Assembly: GCF_900100875.1 (NCBI RefSeq)
Contig: NZ_FNKQ01000002.1
Span: forward strand, 1-64,000
From: Halopelagius longus
Lineage (GTDB): Archaea > Halobacteriota > Halobacteria > Halobacteriales > Haloferacaceae
DNA: 64,000 nt
Direction: 5' to 3'
The first letter of the stretch is position 1, and every line of letters starts with the position of its first letter. Below are positions 42,331 through 50,046 of this stretch, one piece after another. Made by a program: the position numbers and the translations under genes. Below the pieces are notes generated by a model. It was not told the DNA's origin. It ran no database searches and saw nothing but the letters and a program-made list of their open reading frames with translations.

Positions 42331-43785
42331 TCAGCTTCCGTTACTGCTCTCGGAACTTTCGACGCCCATCGCCTCGAAGAGCTTTCTGCGGACGGCCTCC
42401 TCGGTCAGTTTCAACAGGGTGCCGCGGTTGTCCTCGTTCGTCTCGATGCCGGTGAAGATGCCGAGCGGAATCTCGACGGACCCCTGCGTGGAGTGGCCGC
42501 CCGCGTCGCCGATGTCCTCGAAGGCGTCCTGCAGGACCTTCCCGATGTTCATCCGGATGTCCTTCGACCGAGCCGAGAGGTAGATGTTGTCGTCGGCGAT
42601 GCCGAACACCGCCGTCGTCGTGATGCCTTCGAGCTTCAGGAGGTGTTGGGCGGCCTGCCCCAACGCGTCCCTGTCGCGGATGAACCCCGCGTTCGAGACG
42701 AGGTGACTCCCCTGTACCTCGCGGTTCTGAATCGCCTCCGCCAGCACGTCCAGCGTCTCGGCGGACATGGAGGGCGACTCCACCTGTTCGAGGGTGTCGT
42801 GGTTCGCGAACGGGTAGAGGTACGCCGCCGCGGTGAGGTCCGCGGGCGTCGTCTCCCGCTTGAAGTCCAGCGTCTCGGAGCGGATGCCGTACAGCAGAGC
42901 GGTCGCGACCGCTTCGCTCGGACTGAGGTCGAACTCCTGAATGTACTTCGTGAGGATGGTCGAGGTCGAGGAGACGTTCGGCCGCACGTCCATGAACGCC
43001 GCGTCGATGTCCTCGCCCGGTTCGAAGTGGTCGATGAAGATGTCTATCTCGGCTGTGACCTCCGGTTCGGAGGACTTCATGTGGTCTACGAGGGCCACCG
43101 CGCCGTACTCCGAGAGGGGCGGCGCGTCGGCGAGTCGGACGAGTTCGATGCCGAGGAGGTTGACGAAGGCGCGGTTCTCTTGGTGGCCGATTTCGCCGTC
43201 GTAGAGGATGTCAGATTCGAGGTTGTGCTCCGACGCGATTGCTTGCAAAGCCACGGCGCTGGCGATGGAGTCGGGGTCGGGGTTGTCGTGGGTGAGGATG
43301 GCCAGTCCGTCGTTCGTCCCCTCCAGGAGTTCGGCCAACTGCCGCGCCTTGTACTCTAACTCGCCCGATTCGAGCGACCGAAGCGCGGAGTCGGCGATGA
43401 CCTCCGAGGGGTTGATGACGACGTCCGCCCCCAGTTCGGAGAGTTCGTCCTCCGAGACGGGGTCGGAGGCCCGGACGACGATGAACTGCTCGCCGCCGCT
43501 CTCCCGAATCGCGGAGACGGCCGCCTTGTTCGCCTCGACGTCCGACGAGAGGATGAGAACCACGTCCCGGTCCGTCACCACCTCCGCGACGGCCGGGTCG
43601 GCGATGTCGGTCGTCTGCGCGTTCAAATCTTGGTCGCGGAGTGCCTCGACCCGACTCTCGTCTTTGTCGAGGATGAGCACGCTCTTGCCCTCCTCCGCTA
43701 ACTCCTCGGCCACCGCGTGACCCACGCTCCCGCACCCCAAGATTGCGTAGGTAGACATCGAGGAGATAGTGACCCCAGCGCTCAT
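42331..43785 (-). CDS. TrkA-N/DHH-DHHA1 fusion phosphoesterase
   Basis: A 484-aa protein. The N-terminal Rossmann TrkA-N (RCK) domain has AILGCGSVGHAVAEEL (about 13-28). The DHH domain contains ILTHDNPDPDSIASAVAL (about 158), VALVDHMKSS (the DHH-like site, here DHM) and FIDHFEP. A DHHA1 domain at the C-terminus has GGHSTQGSVEIPLG. The predicted activity is hydrolysis of phosphodiesters such as short RNAs or cyclic dinucleotides, with the RCK domain sensing a nucleotide. TTAAGT at 43811-43816 is about 28 nt before ATG 43785, so the mRNA is likely leaderless. A start at 43758 is the alternative. Confidence 0.85.
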   Translation of the reverse strand: MSAGVTISSMSTYAILGCGSVGHAVAEELAEEGKSVLILDKDESRVEALRDQDLNAQTTDIADPAVAEVVTDRDVVLILSSDVEANKAAVSAIRESGGEQFIVVRASDPVSEDELSELGADVVINPSEVIADSALRSLESGELEYKARQLAELLEGTNDGLAILTHDNPDPDSIASAVALQAIASEHNLESDILYDGEIGHQENRAFVNLLGIELVRLADAPPLSEYGAVALVDHMKSSEPEVTAEIDIFIDHFEPGEDIDAAFMDVRPNVSSTSTILTKYIQEFDLSPSEAVATALLYGIRSETLDFKRETTPADLTAAAYLYPFANHDTLEQVESPSMSAETLDVLAEAIQNREVQGSHLVSNAGFIRDRDALGQAAQHLLKLEGITTTAVFGIADDNIYLSARSKDIRMNIGKVLQDAFEDIGDAGGHSTQGSVEIPLGIFTGIETNEDNRGTLLKLTEEAVRRKLFEAMGVESSESSNGS

Positions 43786-43901
43786 GTTACTTGCAATTCT
43801 GTCGGACGACACTTAACAGCACCCGTTTCGACGAGTGCCGGGACGCTCCGTCGGCGGTTCTCCGCGGCCCGTACCGCCGTCCGCACCGGACCGAAAGGAA
43901 A

Positions 43902-43914
43902 CACATTTAGTTAC
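43902..43914 (+). promoter_or_regulatory. tRNA-Lys promoter TATA box
   Basis: ACATTTAGTTACC, about 28-30 nt before the mature tRNA 5' end. Confidence 0.55.
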
Positions 43915-43937
43915 CCCTCCGTTACGAGAAATTGCGA

Positions 43938-44011
43938 GGGCCGGTAGCTCAGTTAGGTAGAGCGTCTGACTCTTAATCAGACGGTCGGGGGTTCAACTCC
44001 CTCCCGGCCCG
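43938..44011 (+). tRNA. tRNA-Lys (anticodon CTT)
   Basis: A 74-nt cloverleaf: acceptor GGGCCGG/CCGGCCC, D-arm GCTC/GAGC, anticodon stem TCTGA/TCAGA with loop CTCTTAA (CTT at 43972-43974), T-arm GGGGG..CTCCC with loop TTCAACT, and discriminator G. CCA is not encoded. The 3' end is duplicated 106 bp downstream. Confidence 0.97.
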
Positions 44012-44118
44012 TACGTAGACCGGCGAGCGACAGCGAGCAGTGTCGAGGCGCGGAGGGGGGAGTCGAACCAGACGAGACGAAGCGAGTCTCGGCGCGGTTC
44101 AACTCCCTCCCGGCCCGT
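43990..44118 (+). repeat. tRNA-Lys tail cassette: duplicated 3' end
   Basis: A 23-bp exact direct repeat (GGTTCAACTCCC...CCGGCCCGT) lies at 43990-44012 and 44096-44118. The spacer has GCGAGCGACAGCGAGC (44023-44038), an inverted degenerate T-arm copy at 44052-44069 (13 of the first 15 bases match), and an inner hairpin CGAGAC-7 nt-GTCTCG just before the second copy. No ORF lies inside. It has the same order of parts as the cassette after tRNA-Tyr. Confidence 0.8.
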
Positions 44119-44337
44119 TTCCGTTCGTTCGAGAGCGAAGTCGTCTCCTGTCTCTCTCGTCACCCCGGCGAACGCGGAGCGTCCGCCGCGCCGATGCACA
44201 CCGCGTTTCCAGTAAAAACCGCAAGGCGGCGGTCCGTCGGGAACGACATTCCCCCGGCGTCACCCGCCGCGTCGAGACTCTCACCGCTTCCGACAGTTTC
44301 GACTGGTTTAGGTGTCTCTCCGAACGAGAGGGAGGAA
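44119..44337. other. Non-coding stretch holding an isolated ORB-like motif
   Basis: About 220 bp without a gene. The only notable motif is at 44197-44217, which matches the reverse ORB repeats of the origin at 18 of 21 positions (CACACCGCGTTTCCAGTAAA against CACACCGGGTTTCCGGTGAA, last base shared). A TATA-like GGTTTAGG at about 44315 belongs to the next gene. Confidence 0.5.
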
Positions 44338-44568
44338 ATGCCGCCGGAAGATAGAACGGGAGTCGTCCTTTTCGTCGTCGCGGTCGCACTCGTCGCCGTA
44401 TTCGGCGCGATAAAGGGCGTCAACGAACGCCTCGTCGCCGCCGCCGTCGCGACGGCGTCACTCACCCCGTCTCTGAGCGCGGTTCCGTCAGGCTTGGGCA
44501 GTTTCCTGCTGCTCGCTTGCCTCGCCGTCGGGAGCGTACTTCTGCTCCGCGCGGTACTCGGTCCGTGA
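44338..44568 (+). CDS. Small two-helix membrane protein
   Basis: A 76-aa hydrophobic protein with two predicted membrane helices (VVLFVVAVALVAVFGAI and GLGSFLLLACLAVGSVLLLRAVL). A strong Shine-Dalgarno GGAGGAA sits directly before ATG 44338, so this start is preferred over the longer ORF. I do not recognise a family. Its 3' end overlaps the convergent gene by 81 bp. Confidence 0.7.
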   Translation: MPPEDRTGVVLFVVAVALVAVFGAIKGVNERLVAAAVATASLTPSLSAVPSGLGSFLLLACLAVGSVLLLRAVLGP

Positions 44569-44841
44569 CGACGCCGTATCGGTCACCCGGCGGTCGTCGA
44601 CGAGTTCCACCGCGCGCCACGCGTTGCCGCGCATGCCGACGGACTCCATCTTCAACGGAAGCGTCGTCCCCGCGGGCAACCGTTCGAGCGTCTCCCGAAC
44701 CTCGTCGGACTCGCACTCGACCACCTGCCGAACCTCGCTGTCCGACTCGACTCTGACCGTCATCGCGCCGTGGTCGTTCATCGGCCAGACGATTCGAACC
44801 GCGCGTACGTCTCCTGTCGCCGGGGTGATGTTTTGGCTCAT
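44488..44841 (-). CDS. Hypothetical haloarchaeal protein
   Basis: A 117-aa acidic soluble protein I do not recognise. The core (about 10-85) has VRAVRIVWPMNDHGAMTV, two predicted strands and ERLPAGTTLPLKMESVGMRGNAW, suggesting a small beta-rich fold. The C-terminal 30 residues look disordered (EASEQQETAQA). GAGTTTATGG about 30 nt before the ATG suggests a leaderless mRNA. It overlaps the small membrane protein gene tail to tail. Confidence 0.68.
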   Translation of the reverse strand: MSQNITPATGDVRAVRIVWPMNDHGAMTVRVESDSEVRQVVECESDEVRETLERLPAGTTLPLKMESVGMRGNAWRAVELVDDRRVTDTASSRTEYRAEQKYAPDGEASEQQETAQA

Positions 44842-44972
44842 ACTAGTCTCTGTCGGCTCCTACCTCCATAAACTCTCTTTTGGCCATCGCAAGTTTACTT
44901 CTGGAAATTAAGAATAGTTGTATCGATAGTGATGATAACTGAGTGTCAACTCCGCGGGAGGGACGGTTCTCC

Positions 44973-45464
44973 CTACGCCTCGTCGTCGAGCAGTTCGTCC
45001 AAGAGCGTCTCCAAACTGTAGTTCTGAAGCACCCGGTGACTGTCCCGGAGCGTCGAGATGACGAACGTGGAGTTCGTCCGCTGAACCTCCTCTATCGTCT
45101 CGAAGTCGGTGATGAGACGCTCGACCATCTCCCGCCCCGAGAGGTGCGCGACGACGATGAAGTCCGTCTCGCCCATGGTGAAGTACGCCTGCGTCACGCC
45201 CTCGACGTCCAGTATCTTCTCCTCGAAGTCGTGGTGGGACCCGCTGTAGTCGGCGAGGATCTCGACGAGGACGGTGACACCGAGTCCCACCTCCTCGACG
45301 TCGATGTCGTAGAGGTCGTTCTCGATGATACCCGCCTCGCGGAGGTTGTTCAGTCGATAGTGGATGGTCGAGACGGGGATGTCCGTCTCCTCGTGGAGTT
45401 TCTCGGGGCTCCCCGTCTCCAAGTCGGCGATAGCCTTCAGCAGGCGGATGTCGCGTTCGTCCAT
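44973..45464 (-). CDS. Lrp/AsnC family transcriptional regulator
   Basis: A 163-aa regulator. The N-terminal HTH (about 1-60) reads MDERDIRLLKAIADLETGSPEKLHEETDIPVSTIHYRLNNLREAGII. The C-terminal RAM-like domain (about 65-145) has VEGVTQAYFTMGETDFIVVAHL. Family members bind amino acids and form oligomers. It is divergent from the DMT transporter at 45671, which it may control. GATGTTAAGCG about 35 nt upstream of the start is its likely TATA box. Confidence 0.9.
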   Translation of the reverse strand: MDERDIRLLKAIADLETGSPEKLHEETDIPVSTIHYRLNNLREAGIIENDLYDIDVEEVGLGVTVLVEILADYSGSHHDFEEKILDVEGVTQAYFTMGETDFIVVAHLSGREMVERLITDFETIEEVQRTNSTFVISTLRDSHRVLQNYSLETLLDELLDDEA

Positions 45465-45670
45465 GACCGGTTACGCGACGATTCGTCTCCGGTCGCTTAA
45501 CATCCACCGCTCTCGGACCGGCGGAACCCCTTGCTGGTTCCTCTCACGCACACCGTTTGTATCGATCTTTCAGTAACCAAATTCGCGTTTGATTGTATTC
45601 AAATTCAATTCAGAGCAATCTGTTGTAGACAGGTTTAACAACCACCGTCCCAGACGGAAGAGACACCTCG

Positions 45671-46630
45671 ATGAATCCACTCTCTCGATTCGGTTCTGCA
45701 GGACGCGACGCGGCGTTGTTTCTCACGCTCGCGTGCTTCTGGGGCACCTCGTTCGTCGCTATCGAAGTCGGACTACCGCACTTCCCGCCGATGCTGTTCG
45801 CGGGCGTTCGCTACGCGGCGGCCGGCGCGATAATCCTCGCGTACGCCGCCGTCACCGCCGACAGGCTGCTCCCGCGCGGGCGTGACGAGGTAGCGAGCGT
45901 TCTCGTCGCCGGCGGCCTCATCATCGGCATCTACCACGGCCTCCTCTATCTCGGGCAGATGCACGTTCCGGGCGCCATCTCCTCGGTGGTCGTCAGCCTC
46001 TCGCCGGTTCTGACGGCCGTCTTCGCCGCTCTCATCCTCGACGAGTCGCTCGACCGGTTCGGTGCGCTCGGCTTCCTCCTCGGCATCGCGGGCGTCGTCG
46101 TCGTCGCCGACCCCGACCCGGCGAACCTCCTGTCTGCGGACATCCTCGGTATCGGCCTCATCTTCCTCGGGTGCGCGACGTTCGCCCTCGGCGCGGTTCT
46201 CACCCGCCCCCTCCGCGTCAGTCTCCCCATCGAGTCGATGCAGGGGTGGGCGATGCTCCTCGGGGCGGGCATCCTCTTTGCGGCGGCGGCCGCCCGCGGC
46301 GAGTCGCCCGCGAGCATCGAGTGGACGTTCCCCGCCGTCGTCTCTCTGGCGTACCTGACGCTCGTCTCCGGCGTCGTCGCCTTCCTCATCTACTTCACGC
46401 TGTTGGACCGCGTCGGGGCCACCGAGATAAACCTCATCGGCTACCTCGAACCGGTCGTCGCCTCGACGGTGAGTTGGGCGGTTCTGGACCACGTCGTCGG
46501 CGCGCAGACCCTCGTCGGGTTCGTCGCCGTCTTCGCCGGGTTCGCACTCGTCAAGCGCGACGCGCTTCGCACCCGACTCGGACTCACCGACCCCGCCACT
46601 CCGTCGTCGCACGGGTACGACGCCGACTGA
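45671..46630 (+). CDS. EamA-family (DMT superfamily) transporter
   Basis: A 319-aa permease with ten predicted helices in two EamA repeats: ACFWGTSFVAIEVGLPHFPPMLFAGVRYAAAG (helices 1-2), YLGQMHVPGAISSVVVSLSPVLTAVFAALIL (helices 3-4) and ATEINLIGYLEPVVASTVSWAVL (helices 9-10). Divergent from the Lrp regulator, so an amino-acid exporter is plausible. GGTTTAACAACC is about 34 nt before the ATG. The upstream 100 bp are AT-rich. Confidence 0.88.
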   Translation: MNPLSRFGSAGRDAALFLTLACFWGTSFVAIEVGLPHFPPMLFAGVRYAAAGAIILAYAAVTADRLLPRGRDEVASVLVAGGLIIGIYHGLLYLGQMHVPGAISSVVVSLSPVLTAVFAALILDESLDRFGALGFLLGIAGVVVVADPDPANLLSADILGIGLIFLGCATFALGAVLTRPLRVSLPIESMQGWAMLLGAGILFAAAAARGESPASIEWTFPAVVSLAYLTLVSGVVAFLIYFTLLDRVGATEINLIGYLEPVVASTVSWAVLDHVVGAQTLVGFVAVFAGFALVKRDALRTRLGLTDPATPSSHGYDAD

Positions 46631-46692
46631 GGGCGGGCGGTCGTCGATTTCCGAACCGAAACTAACTTTCGCCAGTTGCGTACATCTCCGGC

Positions 46693-47970
46693 GTGAACCG
46701 GGATACGCTGCAGTTTTACTCGCTCTACCTCACTCGATTCGCCGGCGGATTCGGCTTCATCACGCTCGTCACCCTCCTCGGGAAGTACATCAACGTCCTC
46801 GACCCCTCGGCGGTGACGGTTCTGGGAGTCACGCTCGGTGCGGGGTTCGTCATCGGGATGTTCACGACGGGGTTCACGCTGGCGCAGACGGCCGCCGTGG
46901 TCCCCCTCGCGTGGGCGGGCGACCGATTCGACAAGCGGAACGTTCTCCTCGGGACGCTCCTCCTCGGCGCAGTCGCGTACGGTCTCTTCCCCCTCGTCGA
47001 TTCGAGCCTCTCGTTCATCCTCGCGCGGGCGTTGCAGGGCGTCGCCGTCACGGGTGCGAGCCTCATGTCTCTGGCCCTCGTCGGCGAACTCGCGGAAGCC
47101 GGGACGCGGGCGAACCGCATCGGGAAGGCCAACGCCGCTTCCTTCGCGGCGTCCATCCTCGGGAGCATCTCCGCCGGCCTCCTGTACGACGCCCTCGGCT
47201 TCTCGCCCATCTTCTCGATAATCGTCGCCCTCCTCTCCGTGGCGACGGTCGGCGTCTGGTTCTTCCTCGACCCCGACGAGACGACCATCCGCGGTTTCCC
47301 CTTCTCCGACCTCGCTCTCAACCGGCGCATCCTCACGATAGCGACGTTCCGGACGCAGTACGCCGTCGCGGTCACCCTCGTCCGGACGTGGGTCCCCATC
47401 TACGCCGGAGTGGCCGCCGCGAGCGGCGGACTCGCCTACGGCGGCCTCGCCGTCTCCGTCACCGTCGTCGCGGAGAAGTTCACGAACATGCTGTTTCAGC
47501 CCACGATGGGCCGCTACTCCGACGAGTACGGCCGGGCGGCGTTCGTCTTCGTCGGCGGCGGGTGCTACGGACTCGTCGCCCTCTGCGTCCCGTTCTCGCC
47601 GGTCATCGGAACCGCGCTCGGACTCCCCGGCGCGCTCCCGATTCTCGGTCCTCTCTCGCCCGCGTTCCTCCCCCTCGTCGGCCTTTCGGGACTCCTCGGC
47701 GTCGCCGACAGCCTCCGCGAACCCGCGAGCATGGCGCTGTTCGCCGACGAGGGAACCGAAGACGGCGGCGTCGCCGCCTCGTTCGGCATCCGCGACCTGC
47801 TCTGGCGGCCCGGAAGCGTCGCCGCGCCCCTGCTCGGCGGCTACCTCATGGCCGACGTCGGCATGGAGTGGGTGTTCTACGTGGGCGGTCTGTTCGCCCT
47901 CACCGGCGTCCTCACCTTCCTCGCCGTCCTCGTCCGCGACTTCGGCACCCGCGCGCTCGCCGAGTGGTGA
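46693..47970 (+). CDS. Major facilitator superfamily transporter
   Basis: A 425-aa membrane transporter with 12 predicted helices. The loop 2-3 motif appears as LAWAGDRFDKRNVLLGT (motif A variant of GxxxDRxGRR), followed by ARALQGVAVTGASLMSLALVGELAEAGTRANRIGKANAASF. The start is GTG (NRDTLQFYSLYLTRFAGGFGF). It follows the DMT transporter by 62 bp on the same strand. Substrate not predictable; multidrug or sugar efflux is possible. Confidence 0.88.
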   Translation: MNRDTLQFYSLYLTRFAGGFGFITLVTLLGKYINVLDPSAVTVLGVTLGAGFVIGMFTTGFTLAQTAAVVPLAWAGDRFDKRNVLLGTLLLGAVAYGLFPLVDSSLSFILARALQGVAVTGASLMSLALVGELAEAGTRANRIGKANAASFAASILGSISAGLLYDALGFSPIFSIIVALLSVATVGVWFFLDPDETTIRGFPFSDLALNRRILTIATFRTQYAVAVTLVRTWVPIYAGVAAASGGLAYGGLAVSVTVVAEKFTNMLFQPTMGRYSDEYGRAAFVFVGGGCYGLVALCVPFSPVIGTALGLPGALPILGPLSPAFLPLVGLSGLLGVADSLREPASMALFADEGTEDGGVAASFGIRDLLWRPGSVAAPLLGGYLMADVGMEWVFYVGGLFALTGVLTFLAVLVRDFGTRALAEW

Positions 47971-48038
47971 CGCCGCGAGGAGTCGTCGTCCGAGCGCTCC
48001 GGGCCTAGTGTCAATACGCTCTCACCCGTAGCGAACGT

Positions 48039-49472
48039 ATGGACCGACTCAGCACTCCCCCGAGACAGCGACTCCTCGCGTCGCCCCTCGGTTCGGTTAC
48101 GGCGACTCGGCCGTTCGAGTCGCTGAAGACGCGTTCGCTCCCCCGAAAGTTCGCCGGGTACCGCGTCCGTGCGGCGGCGGACGTGGCCCTCGGGTCGGGT
48201 CCGGCGGCGTTCCTTCGCGAGGCGGACGCGCCCCCGGCCCCGCACCTCCACGACAGGATAGAGACGGCCCTCGCGCGGTACGCCGACGTCCGCGAGGCGT
48301 ACGAGGAACTGCTCGAACGCTGGGAGGCCGTCTTCTGGGGCGACGTCGAGGCCGGTCCGGACCAACGGGTCGAACTCGAACGCGAGCGACGGCGCATCTC
48401 CGAGGCGCACGCCCGCCCGAACGACGTGTTCGGCTTCCTCGCGCGGGGCCACTACGTCCCGCCGGTGAAGTACGACGTGCCCGACCCGGACGCCGCCGCG
48501 GAGAAGTGGGCGCACGAACTCGCCGAACCCGAACGCCTCTACGGCTTCTCCGACGCCACGGTGACGGAGGCGCTTCCGCGCGTCACCCGGTCGGCGACGG
48601 TGGCCGGTCCGGGGACGACGGAGTTCAGACTTCGCTTCGAGACGCCGGCGCTCCACGTCGGCGACACCGCCACCGCGCGCGTCTACGAACCTGACGACGC
48701 CGAGGGCGCACTGCCGACGTTCGTGTTCTACTCCGGACTCGCGTCGCTCGGCGACCTGCTCCGCTACTGGCCCGAGGAGGAGGCCGTCGGCCGCCGCCTC
48801 GCGCGCGAGGGGTACCGCGTCGTCCTCCCCGACGCGCCGTGGCACGCCCACCGCGAACCGCGCGGGAGTTACAGCGGCGAACCGGCTCTCGCCCGCGCGC
48901 CCATCGGGATGTTCGAACTCTACGCCGCGGCGTCGAAGGAGGCGGGCGTCTTCGTCGATTGGGCGCGGACGGAGGGCGCGCCGCGCGTCGGCGTCGGCGG
49001 TGTCGGACTCGGCGGCACCGTCGCACTCCACGTCGCCGGGCGGTGCGACCTGTGGCCCGAGTCGATGCGCCCGGAGTTCGCCGCGCCCGTCGGCGCGCCG
49101 GGCGCGGTAGACCAGACCATCACGTCGAGCGACCTGTACGAAGCCCTCGATTTGGGCGACGCCCTCTCGGCCGCCGGGTGGACGGGTCGCCGCCTGCGCG
49201 ACTTCGCGCCCCTTCTGAACCCGCCCGCGGAACCGGCGGTAAACCCCGAGCGGATTCTCGCCTTCTACGGGGCGGCGGACGAAACCGCCCCCGCGGAGAC
49301 GACGGAGGCCCTCGTCCGGCGGTGGCGACTCCCCCGCCGGAACGTCACCGAGTGGGACTGCGGTCACGTCGGCGTCCGCACCCGCCTGATTCGCGGCGAT
49401 TCGTACCGGCGGGCGGTGACGCGCGAACTCGACCGACAGACGATGCAGACGGAGACGGGAGCGACCGCCTGA
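48039..49472 (+). CDS. Alpha/beta-hydrolase-like protein with replaced nucleophile
   Basis: A 477-aa protein. The N-terminal ~170 residues are helical (HDRIETALARYADVREAYEELLERWEAVFW). From about residue 200 an alpha/beta-hydrolase fold is visible: LPTFVFYSGLASLGDLL, a GYRVVLPDAPWH strand, the nucleophile-elbow region VGVGGVGLGGTVAL (about 322-335) and a late histidine region DCGHVGVRTRL. In the elbow the usual Ser of GxSxG is Gly, so classical hydrolysis looks unlikely unless another residue acts. Function unknown. Confidence 0.75.
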   Translation: MDRLSTPPRQRLLASPLGSVTATRPFESLKTRSLPRKFAGYRVRAAADVALGSGPAAFLREADAPPAPHLHDRIETALARYADVREAYEELLERWEAVFWGDVEAGPDQRVELERERRRISEAHARPNDVFGFLARGHYVPPVKYDVPDPDAAAEKWAHELAEPERLYGFSDATVTEALPRVTRSATVAGPGTTEFRLRFETPALHVGDTATARVYEPDDAEGALPTFVFYSGLASLGDLLRYWPEEEAVGRRLAREGYRVVLPDAPWHAHREPRGSYSGEPALARAPIGMFELYAAASKEAGVFVDWARTEGAPRVGVGGVGLGGTVALHVAGRCDLWPESMRPEFAAPVGAPGAVDQTITSSDLYEALDLGDALSAAGWTGRRLRDFAPLLNPPAEPAVNPERILAFYGAADETAPAETTEALVRRWRLPRRNVTEWDCGHVGVRTRLIRGDSYRRAVTRELDRQTMQTETGATA

Positions 49473-49702
49473 GGGTACCTGACGCGACGGAACGCTCCGA
49501 TTCCCCGTCCGCTAAGTTCTCCCTTTGAAACTGTTTCACGGGCTAACTCCCGCGTAATCGCCGGACGTGACCAGGGGTATCCCGAGCGGGCGACCCCCCG
49601 GTTTCGAACGTTTCATTCGTCCAACCGTCGGCGGCGTTTATCCGGCTTCTCTCCCATGTCACGAGTACACAGCCCCGGTACGGATGCCGGGAGGTGCCCC
49701 GT

Positions 49703-49885
49703 ATGCAAGAACACGAACGAGCCACGGAACGTCGGACGGTGAGTATGGCCTCGGACGACTCTGCGGAACGTCGGACGATGAGTGTAATCTCGGAAATCAA
49801 ACGCCACCTCCGGCGAGCGCTCGCGAAGGCGTGCGTCGCGCTGACCGGGTTGACGCTCGCCTTCATGCTCGCGCCGGTCTGGTGA
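49703..49885 (+). CDS. Small membrane-anchored protein with 13-residue repeat
   Basis: A 60-aa predicted protein. GGAGGTG at 49690-49696 is a well-placed ribosome binding site for ATG 49703. The N-terminus carries two copies of a 13-residue unit (ERRTVSMASDD, ERRTMSVISE). The C-terminus is one hydrophobic helix (ACVALTGLTLAFMLAPVW). GCGTTTATCC at about 49636 may be its TATA box. It may be real, but there is no family support; an internal start at the second repeat is also possible. Confidence 0.45.
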   Translation: MQEHERATERRTVSMASDDSAERRTMSVISEIKRHLRRALAKACVALTGLTLAFMLAPVW

Positions 49886-50046
49886 GCGAGGTGACGACCG
49901 ACTTCTCGTCCCTCCGGGCGGGACGAGACGGACGGACCGACGGGCGGCACCCCGCGAGCCGACGGGTGCGGTACCGTCGAAACGACCCCCGCGGCGGTTC
50001 GCCGCGACGACGGTAGAAAACGAGGCGAATCCGACCGCTCGACGGG

